A stretch of DNA of 35,218 nt, taken from Paludibacteraceae bacterium. Its GTDB lineage: Bacteria; Bacteroidota; Bacteroidia; Bacteroidales; Paludibacteraceae. Each line of letters starts with the position of its first letter. Position 1 is the first letter of the stretch. The notes beneath the pieces were generated by a model. The model ran no database searches and was not told the DNA's origin. It saw nothing but the letters and a program-made list of their open reading frames with translations. Shown here in pieces: positions 26,048 to 34,308 of this stretch. The stretch is taken from contig JAKSKV010000031.1 of the NCBI GenBank assembly GCA_024401555.1, positions 1 to 35,218 on the forward strand, in the 5' to 3' direction. The position numbers and the translations under genes were made by a program.

Positions 26048-26170
26048 GCAAACGGTAATTAATCATTCATCAATGTTTAGTTACGTGGTTTTCTAAAAGT
26101 TATTCAATATATAGTTTTCATAAAATTCGTAACTCGAAGTGATTGTCGGGAAAACTTGTTCCCTCATCAC
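26013..26170 (-). ncRNA. Putative structured small RNA
   Basis: The gene-free stretch 25771-26310 contains what looks like a short complete transcription unit on the minus strand. The -7 element (26183-26176) predicts a start near 26170. The 5' end folds into a nested stem: ATCAC/GTGAT (26166-26170 with 26139-26143) around GGGAA/TTCCC (26159-26163 with 26148-26152). A perfect 7-bp pair, AGTTACG/CGTAACT (26128-26134 with 26079-26085), closes a further domain. The unit ends in a terminator at 26013-26047. A 24-codon frame, rich in Phe and Tyr, also lies inside (26167 down to 26093), but its ATG would be almost at the transcript end. I do not recognise the RNA family. Confidence 0.45.
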
Positions 26171-26175
26171 ACTTG

Positions 26176-26183
26176 CAAAGTTA
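26176..26183 (-). promoter_or_regulatory. -7 element of the putative small RNA
   Basis: On the minus strand TAACTTTG (26183-26176) matches TAnnTTTG. No TTG is found at the -33 distance, so the promoter may need an activator. This agrees with the direct repeats just upstream (26224-26268). Confidence 0.5.
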
Positions 26184-26223
26184 TCCATTGCAGCGTTTTC
26201 GACTATGTAAAATCCTCCTATTC

Positions 26224-26268
26224 ATATGGACAATTATCGCAAAATATATGGACAATTTATATGGACAA
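26224..26268 (-). repeat. Three TTGTCCATAT direct repeats
   Basis: The 10-mer ATATGGACAA on the plus strand (TTGTCCATAT on minus) is present exactly at 26224-26233, 26246-26255 and 26259-26268. Spacings are 22 and 13 bases. It lies 41-92 bases upstream of the -7 element at 26176-26183 and just after the end of the SDR gene. Confidence 0.6.
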
Positions 26269-26310
26269 AATTTACAATAAACTATATATCAACACATTAA
26301 AACGCACTAA

Positions 26311-27135
26311 CTATGAATAGAGCTTATCTACCACAAACAACAAAAAACGATTTGGGACAAGTCTAAAAATGAATGATATTAACTTATAACTGATGCCTGG
26401 TACAACCACCAACGACATCTTTTTCTTCTTTATCTGCTTTAAAATGGCACGGGAAATCTCAACGGGCTCCATACCATTCTGCTCGTCGTGGGCCATGGTA
26501 TCCACCGCCTTTTTCATTCGCTCCGTATAGGCCGACTGAGGAGATTGAGCAGCCGCCGTAAACCTCCTTGCTGCCGTGAAATCAGTCTTGGCATCGCCTG
26601 GCAACACGCAACAGCACTGCACGCCAAATTGCTTCATCTCAATGGCCAATGTCTGCGTCAAAATCTTCACAGCGGCTTTGCTGGCCGAATAATAGCCTTG
26701 ATAAGGAATCGGTATAAAACCCGCTACGGACGAAGTGGTGATGATCTTACCCTCCCCTTGACTCCTCAACACAGGCAAAACAGCGTGCAATACATTGACC
26801 GTACCGAAGAAATTAGTCTCCATTTGGAAACGAGCCTCCTCCTCAGCAGTATCTTCAATGGATCCAGCGATACCATTTCCCGCATTGCAGATCACCACAT
26901 CGATTCGACCACGCTCCGCCACAATGCGATCCACGCCTGATTGAACACTCTTCGCATCGGTCACATCCATCTGAAGCGGAATGATTTCACCCTTTGAAAG
27001 AGCATCCGTATGAGGATCTGATAGCCTTCTGGAACCAGAATAGACGATATAACCACTCTTCATCAATAATTCAGCGGTAGCTTTTCCCAAGCCAGCGCTA
27101 CCTCCTGTCAGGAGGACAATGTTGTTTGTTGCCAT
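26311..27135 (-). CDS. Short-chain dehydrogenase/reductase (SDR)
   Basis: The 274-residue classical SDR has the cofactor motif TGGSAGLG (10-17), Asp57 of MDVTD, NAG in ICNAG (83-86), the catalytic Ser in TTSSVAG and Tyr149/Lys153 in YSASK. It uses NAD(H) or NADP(H); the Arg pair after the second strand (GSRRLSD) suggests NADP. The C-terminal helix (KLISFIFRLVPNRFLLFVVDKLY) is hydrophobic and may touch a membrane, as in the retinol- or sphingoid-type members. The substrate is not evident. It lies 69 bases after the metallo-hydrolase gene on the same strand and may share its transcript. Confidence 0.88.
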   Translation of the reverse strand: MATNNIVLLTGGSAGLGKATAELLMKSGYIVYSGSRRLSDPHTDALSKGEIIPLQMDVTDAKSVQSGVDRIVAERGRIDVVICNAGNGIAGSIEDTAEEEARFQMETNFFGTVNVLHAVLPVLRSQGEGKIITTSSVAGFIPIPYQGYYSASKAAVKILTQTLAIEMKQFGVQCCCVLPGDAKTDFTAARRFTAAAQSPQSAYTERMKKAVDTMAHDEQNGMEPVEISRAILKQIKKKKMSLVVVPGISYKLISFIFRLVPNRFLLFVVDKLYS

Positions 27136-27204
27136 ATAATAGATCTATGGATAATTTCTAACTTTCAATGAAAAACGCCACCTCCAACAGCCCTAAAGCT
27201 GCGG

Positions 27205-27987
27205 TCATAAATTAAAAAGCATCGCCTCATTGCGCTTCAACACAATGACCTCCGTATCATATTTCACTCCTTTTTTTACGGTTTCCAAGGCCAACTCCGG
27301 CGTATTATTGGTCTTACTGAGGTGGCAGAGGAAGATTTTTTGGAGGAATGGCTGAGCCGACTCCGCTAAGACAGCAGCAGTCTGCTGATTATTCAAATGA
27401 CCACCCTTACTGAGGATACGAGCCTTCAATTGGGGCGCATAGGGGCCGGTTACCAACATATTTTCATCGTGGTTCGCCTCGATCACCAAATAATCCGAAA
27501 TGGAGATGTAATTTTTCAACTCATCGGTCACATAACCGATATCAGTCGCCAAAGTGAAGCGAACGTTGCCATGTTTAATGAAAAAACCATTGTTATCTTT
27601 GCTGTCATGCGGCACAAAGAAAGGGGTAATGGAGAATTGCCCCAACTGCAAAGGCACATTGCGGTTCAAGATCCGTTGATTGACAGGAGAGACCTTCTCC
27701 GTGATGCCATAATTGGCATTGATACCATCATGGGAAGCTTGCGTCGCATAGATCGGAATATGCTGTTTTTCACTGAAATAGCCTACTGAACGCACATGAT
27801 CATAATGGTCATGCGTCACCAACACCGCCTTTACCTTCGAGACGGACAACCCTACTTGCTCCAAATGTTTGCGTATAGTACGGAAAGGGACGCCGACATC
27901 CACCAGGAAGCCGCACTCCGCATCTCCGAAATAGTAGCAATTACCACTACTTCCAGAGGCCATACTATAAAAGATAAAATCGTTCAT
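27205..27987 (-). CDS. MBL-fold metallo-hydrolase, YycJ/WalJ-like
   Basis: The 260-residue product begins with a short YSMASGSSGNCYY strand typical of the YycJ (WalJ) group. The metal site is THDHYDH (His59, His61, Asp63, His64), with more ligands in VPHDSKD, LATDIGY and the later HLSKTNNTPE region. YycJ homologues in Bacillota are thought to be DNA exonucleases linked to the WalKR system, but in this phylum there is no WalKR link, so a nuclease role is only an inference. No signal peptide is present. A -7 element lies just upstream at 28014-28021. Confidence 0.87.
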   Translation of the reverse strand: MNDFIFYSMASGSSGNCYYFGDAECGFLVDVGVPFRTIRKHLEQVGLSVSKVKAVLVTHDHYDHVRSVGYFSEKQHIPIYATQASHDGINANYGITEKVSPVNQRILNRNVPLQLGQFSITPFFVPHDSKDNNGFFIKHGNVRFTLATDIGYVTDELKNYISISDYLVIEANHDENMLVTGPYAPQLKARILSKGGHLNNQQTAAVLAESAQPFLQKIFLCHLSKTNNTPELALETVKKGVKYDTEVIVLKRNEAMLFNL

Positions 27988-28013
27988 CCGTAAAACTTGT
28001 CCAAAAACGACTG

Positions 28014-28021
28014 CAAAGGTA
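28014..28021 (-). promoter_or_regulatory. -7 element of the metallo-hydrolase gene
   Basis: On the minus strand TACCTTTG (28021-28014) matches TAnnTTTG, 26 bases before the ATG at 27987 and 7 bases after the stop of the upstream gene. No -33 element is obvious. Confidence 0.5.
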
Positions 28022-28027
28022 GCAAAA

Positions 28028-29407
28028 CTAATCGGTTATCACATCCACATACTCCTGATATCTGACCATAATTTCTTCAACAAATTTATACACCTCCTCG
28101 CCACGCAGGTATCCATGGCGCACGACAGGGTCGTTGAAGAACTCCGGTTTGGACTTCAAAAGGGCAAATATCTTCACATCCTCCCACTTCTGGGGATTCT
28201 TACCATTCTTCTCCGCCAAGGCCATCGCGTCACGCACATGTCCCACGCCAGCATTATAGCTTGCCAAAACAAATTTGGTACGCTCGCTACGATCCTCTAT
28301 GTAATTGTAGATGTTATCGACTCTTTTCAAATAGTTGGTTGCCACCTTAACGCTCACATCAGGATGCGTCATATCGGTGCTGTCCGCACCCAATTTCACG
28401 GCAGTTCCCGGCATCAGTTGCATCAACCCCACAGCTCCCGCCCATGATTTCGCATTGGGGTTAAACTTTGACTCCTGATAGGCGATAGAGGCCAATAACT
28501 TCCAGTCCCAATCAAGCTCCTTGGCGTATTTACGAAAAATCTGATCATACTCCGAGATCTTCTGCTTACTAAGATACCGAGGCCTCTCCTTCGAATTGAC
28601 CAACTTGCTTTGCTCGAAATACTTATGGTAAAGGTATTTACAGGTATAATCGCTTTTCGACTCAGCAAACCACTTATTTACAGCATCTTCCAATTCATTC
28701 GAATGCTTGCGAACAACCCAAGCGGAGCGCTGTGTGAAGCTCGTTCGCATAGAGATGTCGATATTTTTAAAGTAAGTCTTGTTTACGGAGGCAATGTTTT
28801 CGTCGGCGATCGTATAGTCGATTTCTCCTTTCGACACCTGCTCTATCAGCGACTCCTCGTTCTCCTCGTTGGAGACTGTCGAGATTTGGATGCCCCCCCC
28901 CATCTCGTCATCCAAATTAAGCAACCGTTTATGGTATTTGGAATTCTCCACCACCACAATCTCCTTATCGATCAGCTCGACCACATCCTTCACTTGCTCG
29001 AACTTATTCTTTTGCTTTCTCTGCACCAAAACCTGATTGGAGGTGAAGGTGTGCGAAGAGAAGGCCACCTTCTCTTTCAAATCGTTGGAGATCACCACAG
29101 GATAGGCGATCAAATCCACCTCCTTATCCTCAAGCATTTGGATCATACCCGGCTCATCCTTAGCCGTCACCACCTCCAATTCCACGCCCAACGATTGAGC
29201 GAAGCGCTGCGCCAACTCATATTCAAAGCCCATCTCCTCCCCTTTGTAGTCAAAATAAGAGGTCGAGCGGGATAAAGTCACTACACGCAACTTACCCGCC
29301 TCCTCGATTCGTTCCAAATCGGAGAGGTTCTCGCCATTATCGTTTCTGCCTATACAAGCTAAAAGCGCCGGCACTAAGAACAATATGAATAGGTGTCGCT
29401 TCATCAT
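28028..29407 (-). CDS. MltF-like membrane-bound lytic transglycosylase
   Basis: The 459-residue lipoprotein has lipobox LLAC (Cys18). An ABC-type solute-binding domain (about residues 35-265: GKLRVVTLSRSTSYFDYKGEEMGFEYELAQRFA) is followed by a soluble-lytic-transglycosylase domain with YQESKFNP, whose Glu312 is the catalytic acid, then GAVGLMQLMPGTA and ASYNAGVGHVRDA. This two-domain layout is that of MltF, which cleaves the glycan strand to 1,6-anhydro ends and is controlled by ligands binding to the first domain. It is probably anchored in the outer membrane. In-frame codons upstream to 29479 are likely leader sequence, as they would remove the lipoprotein signal. ATGs at 29407 and 29404 are both possible starts. 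Confidence 0.92.
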   Translation of the reverse strand: MMKRHLFILFLVPALLACIGRNDNGENLSDLERIEEAGKLRVVTLSRSTSYFDYKGEEMGFEYELAQRFAQSLGVELEVVTAKDEPGMIQMLEDKEVDLIAYPVVISNDLKEKVAFSSHTFTSNQVLVQRKQKNKFEQVKDVVELIDKEIVVVENSKYHKRLLNLDDEMGGGIQISTVSNEENEESLIEQVSKGEIDYTIADENIASVNKTYFKNIDISMRTSFTQRSAWVVRKHSNELEDAVNKWFAESKSDYTCKYLYHKYFEQSKLVNSKERPRYLSKQKISEYDQIFRKYAKELDWDWKLLASIAYQESKFNPNAKSWAGAVGLMQLMPGTAVKLGADSTDMTHPDVSVKVATNYLKRVDNIYNYIEDRSERTKFVLASYNAGVGHVRDAMALAEKNGKNPQKWEDVKIFALLKSKPEFFNDPVVRHGYLRGEEVYKFVEEIMVRYQEYVDVITD

Positions 29408-29532
29408 ATATATACCTTTTTGTCCACAATGAAACATTGCCCCAAATGAGACAATGAGAGAGCTTCTACAGGCGGCCACTGGCGTCGGAACACGCCACGT
29501 AATACCTCATATACATAGATCTCTTCACACAT
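29404..29532 (-). other. Possible 42-codon upstream frame in the mltF-like leader
   Basis: A frame from ATG at 29532 runs 42 codons to TGA at 29406-29404, which overlaps the mltF-like ATGATG start. It carries a stem TGGCGT / ACGCCA early on. It follows the -7 element at 29575-29582. It could couple translation to the downstream gene, or be chance. The peptide itself resembles nothing I know. Confidence 0.25.
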
Positions 29533-29574
29533 TATTCGTGCTTTTCATGTGCGACTTTAATTTTCATATTATAA

Positions 29575-29582
29575 CAAAGTTA
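29575..29582 (-). promoter_or_regulatory. -7 element upstream of the mltF-like gene
   Basis: On the minus strand TAACTTTG (29582-29575) matches TAnnTTTG. It would give a leader of about 160 bases. It is divergent from the menF -7 element, whose core starts 24 bases away. Confidence 0.45.
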
Positions 29583-29605
29583 ACAAATATTTTTAAATAA
29601 TAAAC

Positions 29606-29613
29606 TATCTTTG
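29606..29613 (+). promoter_or_regulatory. -7 element of the men operon
   Basis: TATCTTTG matches TAnnTTTG. It lies 11 bases before the GTG at 29625, so menF would have an extremely short leader. The upstream AT-rich DNA has no TTG at the right spacing. Confidence 0.55.
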
Positions 29614-29624
29614 CATAGTAAATT

Positions 29625-30686
29625 GTGAACGTCGTGACGATATCAGAGGCAAAAAAACTATTAATCAGCGAAAAGCACTATGTTCTTTTCCGATTGCCAA
29701 ACGAGAAAACAGCACATCTCGTTGCAGCCAACCATATCCATGCCTACGACACGATCCCTTCCGATTGGTCGCAACTCAGGAACAGTTTTGTATTCGCTCC
29801 ATTTTCCACCGGAAAAGAGCAATTTTTAGCGATTCCATCGGAGAAATCACACCTAATTGAAATAGCAGGGAAGCCAATGAAGGCCCTGGAGTACCTCCCT
29901 ACGGAGAGCACCCCTACAAGCGAGTACAGACAAGCCTTCAAAGCCTTTTCCTCCGCCATACGAAGCAGACGTTTCCAAAAGTTGGTTCTCTCCCGTTCGT
30001 GCGACATTGCCATCCCGACACAAGATCCAATCGACTTGTTCGAAAAGGCAGCCCTCGCCTATCCCAACGCGATGGTTTACCTTTTCCACTCTCCACAGAC
30101 CGGCCATTGGTTAGGAGTCTCCCCCGAACTGCTCATTGCGGGCGACGATATTCAGTTGCGCACCATCGCTTTGGCGGGTACCCTACGCAACAACGGAGGC
30201 ACCATTCCCATAGAGAATTGGGGAGAAAAGGAGCGTTTAGAACAACACATTGTGGCCGACTACATCCGCGACCGCATCGCAGGATTCGGCACTTGCAAGG
30301 ATGAATGGGGCCCTTACAGCATCAATGCGGGCCACCTCTCCCACCTTCGGACAGATTTCTATTTTCAAGTGGAGGAGGAACGACGAGCCGATTTCATCTC
30401 CGCCATCCATCCGACACCTGCGGTCTGCGGACTCCCCAAAGAGGAGTCCATCGCCTTCATCCAACAACACGAAGGGTACGACAGAGGTTACTATGCCGGC
30501 TTTTTAGGCATGGTGGAAGACTCCTCCCGAATGGAACTCTACGTCAACCTCCGCTGCATGCGCTTCGATGAAAAGAGCGCAACACTCTATGCGGGTGGAG
30601 GAATTTTATCGACCTCCGACCTAACATCCGAATGGATGGAGACGGAAGAGAAGATGAACACACTGAAACGAATCCTATTTCAATAG
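29625..30686 (+). CDS. menF: Isochorismate synthase
   Basis: MenF converts chorismate to isochorismate, the first committed step to menaquinone. The 353-residue product is shorter at the N-terminus than E. coli MenF but has the complete chorismate-binding core: LSRSCDIAIP, TGHWLGVSPELLIAGD, ALAGTLRNNGG, ENWGEKERLEQHIVADYIRD, HPTPAVCGLPKEES and LYVNLRCMRF near the end. Position upstream of menD separates it from salicylate or anthranilate synthases. The start is GTG at 29625; a second GTG at 29634 is possible. It overlaps nothing and ends 2 bases before the menD ATG, so translation is likely coupled. Confidence 0.92.
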   Translation: MNVVTISEAKKLLISEKHYVLFRLPNEKTAHLVAANHIHAYDTIPSDWSQLRNSFVFAPFSTGKEQFLAIPSEKSHLIEIAGKPMKALEYLPTESTPTSEYRQAFKAFSSAIRSRRFQKLVLSRSCDIAIPTQDPIDLFEKAALAYPNAMVYLFHSPQTGHWLGVSPELLIAGDDIQLRTIALAGTLRNNGGTIPIENWGEKERLEQHIVADYIRDRIAGFGTCKDEWGPYSINAGHLSHLRTDFYFQVEEERRADFISAIHPTPAVCGLPKEESIAFIQQHEGYDRGYYAGFLGMVEDSSRMELYVNLRCMRFDEKSATLYAGGGILSTSDLTSEWMETEEKMNTLKRILFQ

Positions 30687-30688
30687 AT

Positions 30689-32329
30689 ATGTATTCCACC
30701 AAAGAGAATATTAGGCAACTGACCTCCTTGATGGTCGCACACGGCGTGACGGAGGTGGTAATCTCGCCAGGTTCCCGCAACATGCCTTTAGCGGAGACTT
30801 TCGCCCACTGCGAAAAACTGCATTGCCACGCTGTCACCGACGAACGAAGCGCAGGTTTCTACGCGTTAGGACTTGCCCAACAGAAGGAATCGCCCGTTGC
30901 GGTCTGCGTCACATCGGGTTCCGCACTGCTGAACTTGGCCTCCGCTGTTTCAGAAGCCTACTACCAACAGCTTCCGCTACTCGTCATTTCAGCCGATCGT
31001 CCCGAAGCGTGGATCGGACAGATGGATGGCCAGACAATTCCTCAAATGGGATCCTTCGGAAGGCTCGTCAAATCGAGTGTCTGCCTAAACGAACCCAGCA
31101 ACGACACCGACCGTTGGCACAACAATAGAATGATCAACGAAGCCTTGTTGGCGCTTCAACTGCACCACCCTGGTCCAGTACACATCAACGTTCCCATCAC
31201 GGAACCCTTCTTCGATTGTTCCGCCACAGAGCTACCCCAAGAGCGTACCATCCAGTGCGTTACGGGCAATGAAACTGCACTTTTTGAGGCGTGGAGAGCC
31301 GCTCATGCGCCAATGATCATCGTCGGACAGCTATCCCCCAAATCAGCCAAGGAGATCGAACCTCTTTTGGAACGGATAGGCGTTCCGGTACTTTGCGAGT
31401 CGCTCTCGAATCTGCACACATCCACAGCCATCCACCTTTTCGACCTCACATTAGTGGCGAAAAAGGATCTTTCCCACCTCGTTCCGGACTTGGTCATTTA
31501 TTTAGGAGGTCATATTGTGTCGAAACGGTTGAAGCGTTGGTTACGCAATCAGCCCCCCAAGAACCTTTGGCGCATATCCCCCGAAGGAGCTGTCCAAGAC
31601 ACATTCCAAGCCCTTACACATGTAATCAAGGCCACACCTCTCCATTTTTTATCGCTGTTAGAATCGCATATTTGCGACAGCCATCGAATGTACTTCGATA
31701 TATGGCAATCTGAAGAGGATTCGGTGCGGCAAAAATTATGTTGCCCGAAGGCGTACGCCGCACTAAGCGTCGCCTACAAATTTTGCGAAGAGATACCGCA
31801 AGGATCCACATTGGTCTTGGCCAATAGTTCCTCCGTCCGATATGCGCAATTGGCCCCAAGCCAACCACACGTCAACATCTACTGCAACCGAGGTGTCAAC
31901 GGCATCGATGGTTCTCTCTCGTCCGCTGTGGGCATCGCGGCGGCCGACACAAGCCGTCCAGTCTATCTACTGATCGGCGACCTCAGTTTCTTCTACGACA
32001 TGAATGGCCTCTGGAACACCCACTTGCCACACAACCTACACATTCTACTGATAAACAATGGAGGCGGCGAAATCTTCAGAACCCTCCCTGGTCTGCCCGA
32101 CAATCCATCGACAAGAACCTTTGTCATGGCATCTCATGGAGCTACCGCTAAGGGATGGGTAGAATCAATGCAGTGCCGTTACGTGTCGGTGAAAAATGCG
32201 GAGGAATACCAACAGAAATTGAGTCAATTCATTCAATATCAAGGAGAACGCCCTATCGTAATGGAGGTATTCACTGATCCGTTCCAAGATGAGGAGGCAC
32301 AAAAGAGCCTCTATCGTCAATTCGAGTAA
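30689..32329 (+). CDS. menD: 2-succinyl-5-enolpyruvyl-6-hydroxy-3-cyclohexene-1-carboxylate synthase
   Basis: MenD is the thiamine-diphosphate enzyme that joins 2-oxoglutarate and isochorismate. The 546 residues start MYSTKENIRQLTSLMVAHGV. Visible motifs are VISPGSRNMPLAETF, the catalytic Glu in TDERSAGFYALGLA, VCVTSGSALLNL, and the cofactor motif GDLSFFYDMNGLW through INNGGGEIF, where Asp, Asn and Gly bind Mg-ThDP. The open frame extends into menF, but the start at 30689 is right for the family and follows the menF stop after 2 bases. It is flanked by menF and menB, which confirms the role. Confidence 0.95.
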   Translation: MYSTKENIRQLTSLMVAHGVTEVVISPGSRNMPLAETFAHCEKLHCHAVTDERSAGFYALGLAQQKESPVAVCVTSGSALLNLASAVSEAYYQQLPLLVISADRPEAWIGQMDGQTIPQMGSFGRLVKSSVCLNEPSNDTDRWHNNRMINEALLALQLHHPGPVHINVPITEPFFDCSATELPQERTIQCVTGNETALFEAWRAAHAPMIIVGQLSPKSAKEIEPLLERIGVPVLCESLSNLHTSTAIHLFDLTLVAKKDLSHLVPDLVIYLGGHIVSKRLKRWLRNQPPKNLWRISPEGAVQDTFQALTHVIKATPLHFLSLLESHICDSHRMYFDIWQSEEDSVRQKLCCPKAYAALSVAYKFCEEIPQGSTLVLANSSSVRYAQLAPSQPHVNIYCNRGVNGIDGSLSSAVGIAAADTSRPVYLLIGDLSFFYDMNGLWNTHLPHNLHILLINNGGGEIFRTLPGLPDNPSTRTFVMASHGATAKGWVESMQCRYVSVKNAEEYQQKLSQFIQYQGERPIVMEVFTDPFQDEEAQKSLYRQFE

Positions 32330-32349
32330 TTAGTATAACATAAAATAAT

Positions 32350-33171
32350 ATGGAGAAAAGAAATTGGGAAACCATCAAAGAGTACAAAGAGATACTCTTC
32401 GACTTCTACAACGGCATTGCCCGTATCACCATCAACCGTCCGCGCTACCGCAACGCCTTTACCCCCACCACCACAGCGGAGATGAGCGACGCGCTTGTCA
32501 TCTGTCGGGAAAGACAGGATATCAGCGTAGTGGTCTTCACAGGCGCTGGTGACATGGCATTCTGCAGCGGCGGAGATATGCACATCAAGGGACGAGGTGG
32601 ATACATCGACGAGGGCGGTGTACCACGCCTCTCCGTATTGGATGTGCAGAAGCAGATACGTTCCCTTCCCAAACCAGTCATCGCGGCGGTCAACGGTTAC
32701 GCCATCGGTGGTGGCCATGTCTTGCATGTGGTTTGCGACCTGACCATCGCCTCCGAGAATGCGAAGTTCGGCCAAACCGGACCAAAGGTAGGCAGTTTCG
32801 ACGCTGGATTCGGATCCTCCTACTTAGCCAGCATTGTAGGACAAAAGAAGGCTCGTGAAATTTGGTTCCTTTGCCGGCAATACACCGCACAAGAGGCATT
32901 GGAGATGGGCTTGGTTAACAAGGTGGTTCCTTTCGACCAATTGGAGGATGAATATGTAGCCTGGTCGGAAAAGATGATGGAGCACTCACCGCTTGCACTC
33001 CGCATGATCAAACGAGGCTTGAACGCAGAGTTGGACGGACAGACTGGTATCCAAGAGTTTGCGGGCGATATGACCATGCTCTACTACTGCCTCGACGAGG
33101 CGCAAGAGGGAGGAAAAGCCTTTTTGGAGAAACGTAAACCGAATTTCAAGGATTACCCTAAATTCCCTTAA
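32350..33171 (+). CDS. menB: 1,4-dihydroxy-2-naphthoyl-CoA synthase
   Basis: MenB closes the second ring of the naphthoquinone from o-succinylbenzoyl-CoA. This 273-residue crotonase-fold protein has the oxyanion-hole segments [11 protein letters not shown] and [20 protein letters not shown] and the MenB signature [21 protein letters not shown]. Gly in QTGP, where actinobacterial MenB has Asp, marks the bicarbonate-dependent type I enzyme, as in E. coli. The length and the C-terminal end [20 protein letters not shown] are typical. It starts 20 bases after menD. Confidence 0.95.
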   Translation: MEKRNWETIKEYKEILFDFYNGIARITINRPRYRNAFTPTTTAEMSDALVICRERQDISVVVFTGAGDMAFCSGGDMHIKGRGGYIDEGGVPRLSVLDVQKQIRSLPKPVIAAVNGYAIGGGHVLHVVCDLTIASENAKFGQTGPKVGSFDAGFGSSYLASIVGQKKAREIWFLCRQYTAQEALEMGLVNKVVPFDQLEDEYVAWSEKMMEHSPLALRMIKRGLNAELDGQTGIQEFAGDMTMLYYCLDEAQEGGKAFLEKRKPNFKDYPKFP

Positions 33172-33182
33172 ACGTCACAATC

Positions 33183-34199
33183 ATGTACCACGCAACCATC
33201 ATCCCGAAAAAGCTGCTCTTCAAACATCCAGCCGGCACCTCCCGTGGCGTCTATACCGATCACCAGGTATGGTATATCCGTTTGACCCACGACAATATGC
33301 CAGGCAAAACCGGATGGGGAGAGTGTGCGCCTTTGGTTCAGCTCAGTTGCGACGACATACCTGATTATGAGCAGGTTCTGCAAAGATTCTGCGATCAATT
33401 CGACGGAACGATCAACTACGAGGCTCTCCGAAATTATCCCTCTATGCTCTTCGGATTCGAAACTGCACTGAGGGATTTACACAGCCAAGACGGCACCCTT
33501 TGGGAGAGTGATTTCGCACGGGGCGAAGCGGGCATCACTATCAACGGGCTAATTTGGATGGGTACCTTCGAAGAGATGTCCACCCGCATCGAAGAGAAGC
33601 TAAAAGCAGGCTTCTCCTGCATCAAATTGAAGATCGGCGCCATTGGATTCGAAAAGGAGATGGCCTTGCTCAAAAAGATACGAGGCAGGTTCTCAAAAGA
33701 GAGCATCACGCTACGTGTGGATGCCAACGGCGGATTCAAACCAGCCGACGCCATGAAAAAACTGGATCGTTTGGCCCAATTGGATATCCACTCCATCGAA
33801 CAACCCATTATGGCTGGACAGTGGGAAGATATGGCTCGTCTGTGCGCCCAAACACCCCTTCCTATCGCCTTGGACGAGGAGCTGATCGGCATCAATGACC
33901 GCATGCGTAAAATTGAGCTATTAAACTGCATTCGCCCTCAATACATCATCCTTAAACCCACCCTGCACGGAGCTATCCGAGGATCGGAAGAGTGGATCGA
34001 ATTGGCCAAGGAACGAAACATAGGCTATTGGATCACCTCCGCATTGGAATCGAACATCGGACTGAATGCCATCGCTCAATGGGCAGCTACTTTAAAGATC
34101 GAAATGCCGCAAGGATTGGGTACAGGAGGACTCTACACCAACAATGTGGAGAGTGATTTGCGTATTATCGGGGAGAAATTATGGTTAGTAAAGAGATGA
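33183..34199 (+). CDS. menC: o-Succinylbenzoate synthase
   Basis: MenC dehydrates SHCHC to o-succinylbenzoate. The 338-residue enolase-superfamily protein has the catalytic lysines in CIKLKIG (Lys148, Lys150), metal ligands Asp180 in RVDANGG, Glu206 in IEQP and Asp231 in LDEEL, and a Lys in LKPTLHG that is the second acid-base residue. The C-terminal motif SALESNIGLNAIAQWAATL is also typical. In pathway order MenC acts before MenE and MenB. It begins 11 bases after menB. The o-succinylbenzoate-CoA ligase gene menE, which often follows menC in Bacteroides, is not here. Confidence 0.93.
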   Translation: MYHATIIPKKLLFKHPAGTSRGVYTDHQVWYIRLTHDNMPGKTGWGECAPLVQLSCDDIPDYEQVLQRFCDQFDGTINYEALRNYPSMLFGFETALRDLHSQDGTLWESDFARGEAGITINGLIWMGTFEEMSTRIEEKLKAGFSCIKLKIGAIGFEKEMALLKKIRGRFSKESITLRVDANGGFKPADAMKKLDRLAQLDIHSIEQPIMAGQWEDMARLCAQTPLPIALDEELIGINDRMRKIELLNCIRPQYIILKPTLHGAIRGSEEWIELAKERNIGYWITSALESNIGLNAIAQWAATLKIEMPQGLGTGGLYTNNVESDLRIIGEKLWLVKR

Positions 34200-34269
34200 T
34201 ACAGAATAGATTATTCAACCATCCGAACGCAAATGCCGCAATTTTATACAATTATACATTGAAAGTGTG

Positions 34270-34277
34270 TATCTTTG
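34270..34277 (+). promoter_or_regulatory. -7 element of the second SDR gene
   Basis: TATCTTTG matches TAnnTTTG, 31 bases before the ATG at 34309. Its presence suggests that the SDR gene is expressed apart from the men operon. Confidence 0.5.
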
Positions 34278-34308
34278 GTCTTCGTTTAGAAAGTAATGAA
34301 TAAATAAT

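Noticed and set aside
26093-26167. 24-codon Phe/Tyr-rich frame as a true gene
   Set aside because: Its ATG would lie within a few bases of the predicted transcript end and inside a stem. It is kept only as an alternative reading of the RNA candidate.
34200-34308. The second SDR as a menaquinone gene (for example MenH-like)
   Set aside because: It has SDR motifs, not an alpha/beta-hydrolase or ligase fold, and has its own -7 element.
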